Below are positions 23,455 to 31,937 of a DNA stretch of 44,150 nucleotides, piece after piece. How positions within the stretch are numbered: position 1 is the first letter of the stretch; every line of letters begins with the position of its first letter. The position numbers and the translations under genes are program-made. The notes under the pieces were generated by a model that was not told the origin of the DNA, searched no databases, and worked only from the letters and a program-made list of their open reading frames with translations. This stretch comes from Hominisplanchenecus_A murintestinalis (GTDB lineage Bacteria > Bacillota > Clostridia > Lachnospirales > Lachnospiraceae). The DNA lies in contig NZ_CALPCM010000024.1 in assembly GCF_943193015.1 (NCBI RefSeq), positions 1 through 44,150 of the forward strand, in the 5' to 3' direction.

Positions 23455-25330
23455 GAAACAGGGAACGCTCAAACGAGTGATTAAGATGCTGTTTGAATTT
23501 TATCCGGTACTGATGCCTTTGGTGGTTGTGTGTGTGCTGCTGAATGCGGTGGTGAGTTCTATACCTGCTATATTTATGCAGAATATCATTGCTCTGGTAG
23601 AGCAGAGCTGGCAGAGCGGCGACTGGGCGGCAGTTTCCGGGGAAATTGGGAAATTTGTAGGAATTTTGGTAACGCTTTATGCAGTTTCCCTGGCGGCTGG
23701 GGTCGCTTTTACTCAAATGATGGCGGTTGTTTCCCAGGGGACTTTGAAAAAGCTGAGGGAGAAAATGTTTAATGGGATGCAGGATTTTCCGATAAAATAT
23801 TTTGATACCCACAATCATGGGGACATTATGAGCTATTATACAAATGATATTGATACCCTGCGGCAGATGATTTCCCAGAGCTTTCCGCAGCTTATGATTT
23901 CGCTTATCATGGTCATGACCGTTTTTGGGCTTATGGTTTACTACAGCCTCTGGATGGCGCTGGTTGTTGTCGTGGGGGTAGTATTCATGGTAACAGTGAC
24001 GAAAAAAGTGGGGGGGAATTCCGCAAAATATTTTATCCGTCAGCAGGCGGCTCTGGGCAGGACGGAAGGATTTGTGGAAGAGATGATGAACGGGCAGAAG
24101 GTAATCAAGGTATTCTGCCATGAAGAAGAGAGCAAGGCGGATTTTGACAAAATAAATGACGGGCTGTTTCGGGATGCAGAACGGGCAAACCGTTATGCAA
24201 ACATGCTGATGCCGATTCTCGGAAATATTGGAAATGTGCTGTACGTAGCCGTAGCGCTGACGGGCGGGCTGCTTTTATTGGCAGGAGTGCCGAATGTGAG
24301 CATATCAGGACTGGCTCTTAGTATTAGCATTGTCGTACCGTTCCTGAATATGACCAAACAGTTTGCAGGAAACATCGGCCAAGTGTCGAACCAGCTGAAT
24401 GCGGTAATTATGGGACTGGCAGGGGCGCAGCGTATTTTTGCACTGATCGACGAGGCACATGAGGCGGACGAGGGCTATGTCACGCTGGTCAACGCCCGTG
24501 AAGAAAATGGGGAGCTGACAGAGTGTGAGGAGCGTACCGGGATGTGGGCGTGGAAACATCCGCACAGTGCCGACGGAAGCGTGACATATACGAAGCTTTC
24601 CGGTGAAGTGAAAATGTTTGACGTGGATTTTGGATATGAGCCGGAAAAAACAGTACTGCATAATATTACCCTGTATGCGGAGCCGGGGCAGAAGGTGGCT
24701 TTTGTAGGCTCTACCGGGGCAGGAAAAACCACAATCACAAATCTGATTAACCGCTTTTATGATATTGCGGACGGGAAAATTCGTTATGACGGCATTAACA
24801 TCAATAAAATCCGAAAGTCGGACCTCCGCCGTTCTCTTGGAATTGTACTTCAGGATACGAATCTTTTCTCGGGAACGGTCATGGATAATATACGTTACGG
24901 AAAGCTGGACGCTACGGATGAAGAGTGTATGGAAGCAGCAAAACTTGCGGGGGCACATGATTTTATCACCAGACTTCCGGAAGGGTATAATACCGGAATT
25001 TCAAGTAACGGATCCAATCTTTCCCAGGGACAGCGCCAGCTGATTGCGATTGCACGCGCAGCGGTGGCAGATCCGCCGGTGATGATTTTGGATGAGGCGA
25101 CTTCGTCTATTGATACCAGGACTGAAGCGATTGTGCAGAGAGGCATGGATGCGTTGATGAAGGGCAGGACGGTATTTGTTATTGCCCACAGGCTTTCTAC
25201 TGTACGGAATTCGGATGTTATTATGGTTCTGGAGCAGGGACATATCATTGAGCGGGGAAGTCATGACAAGCTGATTGAGGAGAAAGGGAAATATTATCAG
25301 CTTTATACGGGGGCATTTGAACTGGAATAA
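23444..25330 (+). CDS. Heterodimeric ABC exporter, catalytic subunit
   Basis: This 628-aa half-transporter has six transmembrane helices and an ATPase domain with intact Walker A (GSTGAGKTT), catalytic Glu551 (MILDEATSSID) and switch His582 (IAHRLSTV). Its signature motif is altered to LSQGQ (526-530). The pattern is the mirror of its partner, as expected for one consensus and one degenerate composite site. Between the transmembrane and ATPase parts is an insertion (about residues 345-385, acidic, ending with WAWKHPHSADGS). ATG 23444 is placed 6 nt after GGGGGTG; a GTG at 23435 is the alternative. Multidrug or peptide export is likely. Confidence 0.9.
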   Translation: MKSKKQGTLKRVIKMLFEFYPVLMPLVVVCVLLNAVVSSIPAIFMQNIIALVEQSWQSGDWAAVSGEIGKFVGILVTLYAVSLAAGVAFTQMMAVVSQGTLKKLREKMFNGMQDFPIKYFDTHNHGDIMSYYTNDIDTLRQMISQSFPQLMISLIMVMTVFGLMVYYSLWMALVVVVGVVFMVTVTKKVGGNSAKYFIRQQAALGRTEGFVEEMMNGQKVIKVFCHEEESKADFDKINDGLFRDAERANRYANMLMPILGNIGNVLYVAVALTGGLLLLAGVPNVSISGLALSISIVVPFLNMTKQFAGNIGQVSNQLNAVIMGLAGAQRIFALIDEAHEADEGYVTLVNAREENGELTECEERTGMWAWKHPHSADGSVTYTKLSGEVKMFDVDFGYEPEKTVLHNITLYAEPGQKVAFVGSTGAGKTTITNLINRFYDIADGKIRYDGININKIRKSDLRRSLGIVLQDTNLFSGTVMDNIRYGKLDATDEECMEAAKLAGAHDFITRLPEGYNTGISSNGSNLSQGQRQLIAIARAAVADPPVMILDEATSSIDTRTEAIVQRGMDALMKGRTVFVIAHRLSTVRNSDVIMVLEQGHIIERGSHDKLIEEKGKYYQLYTGAFELE

Positions 25331-25401
25331 CAGGAATCTATAACATATCAGAGAGAACACCAGGCATATATTGATAGTAAGCATCATTCGGGAGTATTTC
25401 T

Positions 25402-26178
25402 ATGGAAGAAAGACTTGAATACAACTATCGGGGGCTTGGTGTTCTTACTTTATGTGTTCTGCTGTTTGCAGTAGGTATCTGGAGATTCGGAGGCGGAACG
25501 GCACCAGTGAGCAGTACATTCGGGGGAAAGGCGCAGCCCGTCTGCAGCGTTATAACGGACAAAAAGCAGGTGTCACTAACGTTTGACACGGTCGGGGGGA
25601 ACGGAGATATACAAGAGATTTTGAATATTTTAGCAAAATATCAGATAAAAGCGACATTTTTCATTACCGGGGAGTGGGTAAAGAGATACCCGGAAGATGT
25701 GAAGCGGATTCTTGCAGGAGGGCATGATTTGGGAAATCATACGCAGAATCATGAAAATATGAAAGGGCTTACAGAAGAAGAGTGCCAAAAAGAGATGTTG
25801 GAACTTCATGCGGAAGTGAAGGCTTTGACGGGATATGATATGTTTCTGTTCCGCTCCCCTTATGGAAATTATGATAATCGTGTGCTTTCGTGTGCAAAGG
25901 AGTGTGGGTATTATGCTGTTCAGGGAAATGTAGACAGTTTGGATTGGAAGAATTATGGGACGCGCTCCATACTTGAAACAGTACTAGATAACAAAGAACT
26001 GGGGAATGGTTCAATTATACTGTGCCGCAGCGGCGGAAAGTATACCGTGCAGGCATTAGAGCAGCTGATTCTGGGGCTGCAGAAAAAAGGCTTTGGTCTT
26101 GTTCCTGTATCAAGCCTGATTTACAAAGAGAACTATTACATAGACCAGGAGGGGAGGCAGGGGCTTATCCAATCCTAA
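25402..26178 (+). CDS. Membrane-anchored polysaccharide deacetylase (NodB fold), PdaB-like
   Basis: This 258-aa protein has an N-terminal membrane anchor (about residues 12-28) and an external NodB domain. Motifs: SLTFDTVGGN (catalytic-base Asp62, with Thr63 where many deacetylases have a second metal-binding Asp), HTQNH (His113 and His117), RSPYGNYD, and LDWKNYG. The last motif lacks the usual His (ILCRSGGKYT). Sporulation PdaB-type members show a similar non-Asp after the first Asp, so it may be a sporulation-linked or non-catalytic member. It lies 71 nt after the exporter operon with its own GGGAG site. Confidence 0.82.
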   Translation: MEERLEYNYRGLGVLTLCVLLFAVGIWRFGGGTAPVSSTFGGKAQPVCSVITDKKQVSLTFDTVGGNGDIQEILNILAKYQIKATFFITGEWVKRYPEDVKRILAGGHDLGNHTQNHENMKGLTEEECQKEMLELHAEVKALTGYDMFLFRSPYGNYDNRVLSCAKECGYYAVQGNVDSLDWKNYGTRSILETVLDNKELGNGSIILCRSGGKYTVQALEQLILGLQKKGFGLVPVSSLIYKENYYIDQEGRQGLIQS

Positions 26179-26188
26179 GAAGAATAAA

Positions 26189-26217
26189 AGGCATCCGGAG
26201 CAGCGCTTCCGATGCCT
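26189..26217 (+). terminator. Hairpin downstream of the deacetylase gene
   Basis: AGGCATC (26189-26195) pairs with GATGCCT (26211-26217), extended by GGA/TCC inside. No U-tract follows, so it is only a possible terminator. Confidence 0.45.
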
Positions 26218-26230
26218 GAAAAGAAGGAGA

Positions 26231-26265
26231 GGGCGACACAAACTGCAGATGCTTTTTGTGCGCCC
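26231..26265 (+). terminator. Second hairpin downstream of the deacetylase gene
   Basis: GGGCG(a)CACAAA (26231-26242) pairs with TTTGTGCGCCC (26255-26265) with one bulged A. It also has no U-tract. From here to 26378 the sequence is AT-rich and shows no gene. Confidence 0.4.
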
Positions 26266-26378
26266 TGAAAGTTATGAAAAAGAAAAAGATAAAAATTTTA
26301 TCAGCTTTTACAGCTATTACTATATTGTGAAAATATGAAAGTCATGTGGCATTGATGTGAAAAAAACGTGAATATAGT

Positions 26379-26507
26379 TTAAACAAAAATCAAATTGATG
26401 TACTGAGAAAGGGAACGGTCGTCCTCTTCTGCCAGGTCTTTTAAATCCACGATAATATCCGGGTCAAGTGTGATGCTGATTTTGCTTTTTAATGGTTTCA
26501 TATTCAT
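26379..26507 (-). CDS. Small ribbon-helix-helix (CopG/Arc-like) protein
   Basis: A 42-aa minus-strand frame starts MNMKPLKSKISITLD and continues PDIIVDLKDLAEEDDRSLSQYINLIFV. The alternating strand (SKISITLD) followed by a helix, a turn and an S-x-S-Q-Y-I helix is the ribbon-helix-helix pattern of dimeric DNA-binding proteins. The ATG at 26507 is preceded by GAGG at about 4-5 nt. No toxin gene is adjacent, and the neighbours are a deacetylase and the GH84 gene, which is transcribed away from it. It may regulate the GH84 gene or itself (inference). Confidence 0.65.
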   Translation of the reverse strand: MNMKPLKSKISITLDPDIIVDLKDLAEEDDRSLSQYINLIFV

Positions 26508-26658
26508 GTTTCCTCGGGAAAAGGAGGATTTAGGAGAAAAATTTGGGCGATTTTACAATGAATGAAATTTGGTAGTGGCAAAACTTACGTAAAAATGTTA
26601 GAATAAATAGAAAGTCACAACAAAAACATTGTGCAGGTAAACTAAAGGAGGTTCATTT

Positions 26659-29600
26659 ATGAGGGTGGCAAAAAATTTTTTCAGCTTTCTTTTAGCGGTT
26701 GTGCTGATGGGCACAAGCGTTTTTCCGGCAACTGCGTTTGAAAAGCCGGAAAATGCCGAGACGGCATTAAAGGGAGGGTATGCATCTACGCAGGATAAGT
26801 ATGCGATTTATCCAATACCGCAGAGCACGGTATATCCGGGCGGAGAGTTTGTGCTGGGAGCAAATGTACAGGTGGTAAGCGAGAGCGGCATTGACGAGTA
26901 TACGAATGCGTTTCTGGAGGAAATCCTGGGGGATTACGGAAGAACGAAAACAGAGAGCGGTACAGTTGGAAGCGGTCAGAAGATTCTTCTGGGTATCAAA
27001 GGAAGCGGCGGCGCCGTGGATACCTGGGTGGGTTCTAATGTGGCGGTTTCCAAAACAGATCTTTTTGAACAGACAGATTCCTACCTGTTGAGTGCAAAGG
27101 ACGGCACGATTGTGATTCTTGGGCAGGATACGGATGCAGTATATTATGGTCTGGCTACGCTGCAGATGATGTTTTCTTCTTTTGCCGGAAGCCGTTTTTT
27201 GAATGTACAGATTGAAGATTATGCGACCATGAAGACAAGGGGATTCATTGAAGGGTTTTATGGTGCATGGAATTATGAAGGGCGCGAAAGCATGATGTGG
27301 TCAGGGCGGGACGTGAAGATGAATTCCTACATCTATGCGTCAAAAGACGATCATTACCATAAGAGCGATGACCTCTATCCCACAACCCCGGATGAAGGCC
27401 AGTCGGAAGAGGATTTAGAAATTAATAAGATCCGCAAACTGGTGGAGGCAGGGGAAAAGACGAAGGTAAGATATGGATGGTCTATTCACCTTACATATTT
27501 CTTCGGCGATTTAGGGACAATTGGCACGGCGGCATATGAAGCAAATTTCAATGCAAAGGTAGAACGTTTGAAAGCGAAGTTCCAGCAGCTGTATGACGTA
27601 GGCGTACGGAAATTTGCTATTTTGAATGATGATATTGGCGGCGGGGATCTTGAACAGATTGTCATACTGTTGAATAGGATAGACAATGAGTTTATAAAAG
27701 CGAAAGAGGATTGTGAAAATCTTACTTATTGTATGAAAGGGTATAACAAAGCCTGGTCAGGCAGCGGGGAAGAGCTGGAATCACTGAAGGCTTTGAATTA
27801 TTCCATTGATTTGTTTTGGACAGGGGATGATGTGAATTCTCCGATTACGCAGGAAACTGTAGACTATGTGAGAAATGCAACAGACGGGCATGACGTGGTT
27901 TTCTGGCTGAATTATCCGGTAAATGAGCATGCGAAATCGGGGCTGTTTCTTGGAAATATCAATCACTATGCGCGGAACAATGTAACGGGGCTAAATGGAC
28001 TGATGTCGAATCCATGTCGCTATACGGAAGCGAATAAGGTGGGGTTATTCCAGCTGGCATGCCTGATTTGGAACAATACGAACTTTCTGGAAAATGCAGA
28101 TATAATCTGGCGGGATTGTTTTAAGTATCTTCAGCCGGAGGTGTATGATGCGTATCTGACGATTGGAAAGCATGTGGCGAACTGTCCGGATTCCACCAGG
28201 GTATCAGGATTTCCGGAGTCGGAAGACCTGAAAGAAGATTTGGAAGCGGTAGAAGCAAAGATTGTGAAGGGCGAGCCGGTTTCAGAAGATGCCGGGGCAC
28301 AGAGAATCAAAGAAGAGTTTGCCAAGATAAAAACGGCAGTAGAAACATTCCGCAGTAAATGCACGAATAAAATTTTAGTGGAGGAGATAACTCCGTGGCT
28401 GAATTCGCTCTATGATGTAGCAACGGCAGGTGAAGCGGCTATGCAGGCTGTTTTTGCTATGGAAAAGACAGATGTGGACGGCGCTTGGCAGGGAGTGGCT
28501 GCCGCGGGAAAAGCAATGGCAACACAGGCTGCGTATCCTGCTTATGCTGGCGCTGATAAGATGGCGCAGGCGGGGAGCAGACGCCTGGTTCCGTTTATCA
28601 ATAAGATTGTGCCGGTTGCAAAGCGGTGGGTGATGCCGCATTTAAATCCTTCAGCAGTAGTGACTTCTTTTTATGGAAAGATAGCGGGAGAGGAAGTGGG
28701 AGATACTGCGGAGACAGCAAAGATTTTTGACGGGAATCTTGCGACTTCATGTACTTTGACGCCTGCGCATCAGGTGGATGATTATGTTGGAATTGATATG
28801 GGCAGAGTTGTACCTGTATATAGTATCGAAATTTTCCAGGCAGCAAATGATGAGGGTGATGCAAGTCAGGTGAATAACTATTTCCACCATGCTGTTTTGG
28901 AATATTCAGAGGATGGGAGTGAGGGAAGCTGGACACAGATAGGAGGAGTCTATGATTTCCAGCGCCATATCAGTGAAGAAGTTGAGATTGAAGCGAGATA
29001 TATTCGCTTGCGCGCCGAATCAGTGGGGAGACCGGGCAAGCCGGATCATTGGACAACAATTCGTGAGATTATCATTAATGGCAATGAGGAAGAGGAAAAG
29101 TTCGGCGTCTGCACGAATATGGATACAACAGTAGGAGAAGTGTCTCACCAGGAGGGAACTTACAGCTTGGCAGCAGATGGTACGGTTTCTTTAAAAGCAG
29201 GAGAGTACCTGGGAATAAAGTTTGAAGAACTTTCTGAGTTAAAGAGCGTGAATGTAGACTGTCCGGCAGGGCTGGTACTGCAGTACTCAGAAAACGGGGT
29301 TATCTGGGAGAATATGCCGAGTTCCCCAGGCGGTACAGCGGCGCGATATGTGCGTTTGTACAATGGGGCGTCGCAGGCAGTGAGTTTCACGGTGAATAAT
29401 TTTTCTGTTGCGGCGGAAGGAAGTACCGGGCTTAATCCTGCCGTTGAGACATCTTTGGGACTGAAAGAAGGAAGCTGGGAGAATCTTTTCGATGGGAAAC
29501 TGTCAACTTATGCATGGACGAACTCAAATCAGACGGCGGGCGATTCGATTATTGTAGATTTGGGCGCGGAGATTCCGGTTTCTGAATTTACAATTATAAC

Positions 29601-31251
29601 CGGAGATGACAGACCGAAGCTTTATAATGCAGAAGTGAAGGTGTCGTCAGATAAGAATAATTGGACGCGTGTTGCGGAAATCCACGAAGAAGGGGATAAT
29701 GTTGTAGGCGATATCGAAACAGAAGGCGGGATTTATCGAAATATTAAAGTGGATATGGAAGGACAGGCCATTCGATATATACAGATTCTGATTACGAAAT
29801 ATAAAGAAGCATATTTAAAGATTCTGGATATTGATATCAAAGCGATAGAAAAAGGAAGCATGGTATTCGAAGGAACCCTTACAGGTAAGTTAGACAATAT
29901 GATAGATGGGGATGTTTCTACTGTATATATGTCGGATAAGCTTTCTGACGGAACTGATTATTTAAAGTATAAACTGACGGAGAATACAAAGCTCACTTCT
30001 GTTACGTTCCTCCAGGATGGCGCAGATATTACAAATGCGCTTGTCGAAGCGGAAATTTATGATGGAAATACCGTCAGGACGGAAACTATCGGGAGACTTG
30101 ACCGGGGAAACACTGTTTTTTACCGAAAAGGTGATGAGGATATCTTGTCCTTTACGATAACCTGGCCGGAAGGAACACGTCCGACTCTCTATGAGATTAT
30201 CTCAAATGCAGGAGAAAAAGTACATGAAATTTATCTTAAAAATGATGCGGAAACGAAAAGCATATACTGTGCAGATAGGAGGATGATTGTTCTGCCGCAG
30301 GATACTTATCAGAAAGAAGGATATATTCTGAGCGGCTGGAGTGATGGGACAAAGACCTACGCAGCAGGTACGTATTATGAAATGGGTACAACAGATGTGA
30401 CCTTAACCGCAGTATGGGAAAAAGCTGTAAAAGTTTCTTTTATTAGTGAAGGAAGCCAGACAGAGAACGCGTATTATGCATCGGGAAGTACCATTGTTTT
30501 GCCGGAAAAGGAGAGGGAGGGTTACGTCTTCAAGGGATGGAAGGATGGCAGCAAGATTTATGCGCCGGGAGAATCCTATCAAATAGATTCTGCGGATGTG
30601 ACTCTGACGGCAGTATGGGAGAAGAAGCTTGCTTCAGAAGAAAATCCCGGTGGAAATAACAAACCAAAGCCTGTTCCGGTACCGCAGCCAACAGCACCGG
30701 GCGTCCCAGGCGGCCTGAAAGCGGCGAAGAATGCAAATACATCTATCAGCCTGTCATGGAATTCCGTTGCCCAGGCAAATGGCTATATTGTTTCCATGTA
30801 TGATACAAATACGAAGGCGTGGAAGGATGTAAGCCTTGTGGGCGGTACATCTTATCAGGTAAAGGGATTGAAGAGCGCTACAGAGTATCAGTTCCGCGTG
30901 AAGGCATACAAGTCTCATTATGGCAGCAGGATTGCAGGTGCAGACAGCAGCATTTTAAAGACAGCGACTTCCCCGGTAAAAACAAAACTGAAAGTGAAAA
31001 AGACGGGAAAGTCCAAGGTAAAGCTTATCTGGAACAAGAAAGCAAAGGCGGACGGTTTTGAGATTTCTATGAGAGTAGGCAGTAAGGGAAAATTTAAGCG
31101 TATCGCGTCTAAGAAAAAGAATGTCGTGTCTATGACAAAAAAAGGAATGAAGAAGGGCAAGACATACACATTCCGCTTAAGGAGCTATAAGAAGTCGGAC
31201 AGCCGTAAGATTTATAGTGCATATACGACGAAGAAGATAAAAATGAAGTAA
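26659..31251 (+). CDS. Secreted GH84 beta-N-acetylglucosaminidase (NagH/hyaluronidase-like), multidomain
   Basis: This 1530-aa secreted enzyme probably removes N-acetylglucosamine from host glycans such as mucin or hyaluronan. Order: signal peptide (about 1-27); GH20b-like N-terminal domain (about 45-190); GH84 catalytic domain (about 190-480) beginning TRGFIEGFYGAWNYEGR, with the paired catalytic Asp324 and Asp325 in LNDDIGGGD; helical region (490-650); F5/8-type (CBM32-like) domain (about 660-805); a second F5/8-type domain (about 920-1075); two InlB_B/Flg_new-type repeats (about 1200-1320, each ending VTLTAVWEK); a Pro-rich spacer; and two fibronectin type III domains (about 1345-1530). 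No LPxTG motif is seen; the C-terminus is Lys-rich. The start follows AAAGGAGG. Confidence 0.93.
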   Translation: MRVAKNFFSFLLAVVLMGTSVFPATAFEKPENAETALKGGYASTQDKYAIYPIPQSTVYPGGEFVLGANVQVVSESGIDEYTNAFLEEILGDYGRTKTESGTVGSGQKILLGIKGSGGAVDTWVGSNVAVSKTDLFEQTDSYLLSAKDGTIVILGQDTDAVYYGLATLQMMFSSFAGSRFLNVQIEDYATMKTRGFIEGFYGAWNYEGRESMMWSGRDVKMNSYIYASKDDHYHKSDDLYPTTPDEGQSEEDLEINKIRKLVEAGEKTKVRYGWSIHLTYFFGDLGTIGTAAYEANFNAKVERLKAKFQQLYDVGVRKFAILNDDIGGGDLEQIVILLNRIDNEFIKAKEDCENLTYCMKGYNKAWSGSGEELESLKALNYSIDLFWTGDDVNSPITQETVDYVRNATDGHDVVFWLNYPVNEHAKSGLFLGNINHYARNNVTGLNGLMSNPCRYTEANKVGLFQLACLIWNNTNFLENADIIWRDCFKYLQPEVYDAYLTIGKHVANCPDSTRVSGFPESEDLKEDLEAVEAKIVKGEPVSEDAGAQRIKEEFAKIKTAVETFRSKCTNKILVEEITPWLNSLYDVATAGEAAMQAVFAMEKTDVDGAWQGVAAAGKAMATQAAYPAYAGADKMAQAGSRRLVPFINKIVPVAKRWVMPHLNPSAVVTSFYGKIAGEEVGDTAETAKIFDGNLATSCTLTPAHQVDDYVGIDMGRVVPVYSIEIFQAANDEGDASQVNNYFHHAVLEYSEDGSEGSWTQIGGVYDFQRHISEEVEIEARYIRLRAESVGRPGKPDHWTTIREIIINGNEEEEKFGVCTNMDTTVGEVSHQEGTYSLAADGTVSLKAGEYLGIKFEELSELKSVNVDCPAGLVLQYSENGVIWENMPSSPGGTAARYVRLYNGASQAVSFTVNNFSVAAEGSTGLNPAVETSLGLKEGSWENLFDGKLSTYAWTNSNQTAGDSIIVDLGAEIPVSEFTIITGDDRPKLYNAEVKVSSDKNNWTRVAEIHEEGDNVVGDIETEGGIYRNIKVDMEGQAIRYIQILITKYKEAYLKILDIDIKAIEKGSMVFEGTLTGKLDNMIDGDVSTVYMSDKLSDGTDYLKYKLTENTKLTSVTFLQDGADITNALVEAEIYDGNTVRTETIGRLDRGNTVFYRKGDEDILSFTITWPEGTRPTLYEIISNAGEKVHEIYLKNDAETKSIYCADRRMIVLPQDTYQKEGYILSGWSDGTKTYAAGTYYEMGTTDVTLTAVWEKAVKVSFISEGSQTENAYYASGSTIVLPEKEREGYVFKGWKDGSKIYAPGESYQIDSADVTLTAVWEKKLASEENPGGNNKPKPVPVPQPTAPGVPGGLKAAKNANTSISLSWNSVAQANGYIVSMYDTNTKAWKDVSLVGGTSYQVKGLKSATEYQFRVKAYKSHYGSRIAGADSSILKTATSPVKTKLKVKKTGKSKVKLIWNKKAKADGFEISMRVGSKGKFKRIASKKKNVVSMTKKGMKKGKTYTFRLRSYKKSDSRKIYSAYTTKKIKMK

Positions 31252-31257
31252 AAGCAG

Positions 31258-31290
31258 CCCCGGCAAGTGATAAAAGCTTGCCGGGGTTTT
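31258..31290. terminator. Terminator between convergent GH84 and XRE genes
   Basis: CCCCGGCAAG (31258-31267) pairs perfectly with CTTGCCGGGG (31277-31286), followed by TTTTATTGTTTT on the plus strand. It lies just beyond the end of the minus-strand XRE gene and may serve both genes. Confidence 0.9.
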
Positions 31291-31651
31291 ATTGTTTTTT
31301 AGCTTGTTGAAATTTGAATTGCAGATACTGAAGAATTTCGCGTTTAGAATCGTCGGGAAGCAGACGGTAATAATGGAGCAGCGCTTCTTCGTCCTCGCCG
31401 GAGGAAGGCGGGATGCCTTCCATAGTGGCGGCACAGGGAGAGAACTTGGGGTTGCACAGCAAATCATCCAGAGAAACCTGGTAAAAATTGCAGAGCCGAA
31501 TAATCAGATCCAAAGGCGGTGTGCGTTTGCCGCATTCATAATTTGAGTAGGAAGGACGTTCAATATTTAGTTTAGAACTGATATATTCCTGAGTATAATG
31601 ATGGTATTCGCGTAAATCTTTAAGACGTTGTCCGAGCTCTATGTTTTTCAT
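31289..31651 (-). CDS. XRE-family helix-turn-helix transcriptional regulator
   Basis: This 120-aa regulator has an XRE (Cro/CI-type) DNA-binding domain at about residues 6-62: LGQRLKDLREYHHYTQEYISSKL, then the recognition-helix segment PSYSNYECGKRTPPLD, and LDLIIRLCNFYQVSLDDLL. The C-terminal 50 residues are predicted helical with no known sensor domain. The start follows AGGAGGAAGGAG. It is transcribed toward the GH84 gene and divergently from the SpoVAF-like gene, a possible target. Confidence 0.88.
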   Translation of the reverse strand: MKNIELGQRLKDLREYHHYTQEYISSKLNIERPSYSNYECGKRTPPLDLIIRLCNFYQVSLDDLLCNPKFSPCAATMEGIPPSSGEDEEALLHYYRLLPDDSKREILQYLQFKFQQAKKQ

Positions 31652-31694
31652 AACTCCTTCCTCCTATGTGTTTTAAAATAGTATAAATGCTTGT

Positions 31695-31724
31695 ATTATC
31701 GCACTTTTGAAAAGAATTTATCAA
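31695..31724 (-). promoter_or_regulatory. Promoter of the XRE regulator gene
   Basis: On the minus strand, TTGATA (31724-31719), 18 bp, GATAAT (31700-31695). The rest of the 286-nt gap to 31938 is AT-rich with no clear plus-strand promoter; a sporulation-sigma promoter for the next gene could not be identified with confidence. Confidence 0.5.
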
Positions 31725-31937
31725 AATGTAAACCTTTATCAGTATAACAATATTATTTAGTAATATCCTTAGATGCAACGAAATGAAACATAAAAATGGA
31801 AAAATATAGTACAGCGTATAAAAAAGAAAAATAAGGAAAGACTTTACCATAAGTATCTGTGAAAAGAAGAAGCTTAAAAGCAAGCTTCCAAATCTACCAA
31901 GATGATGCAGTAAGTGCGTCAGAAAGAGGACAATGTG

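Noticed and set aside
23336..24121. 261-aa minus-strand frame opposite the ABC exporter genes
   Set aside because: His/Arg/Pro-rich composition typical of antisense shadow frames, no start signal, spans two real genes.
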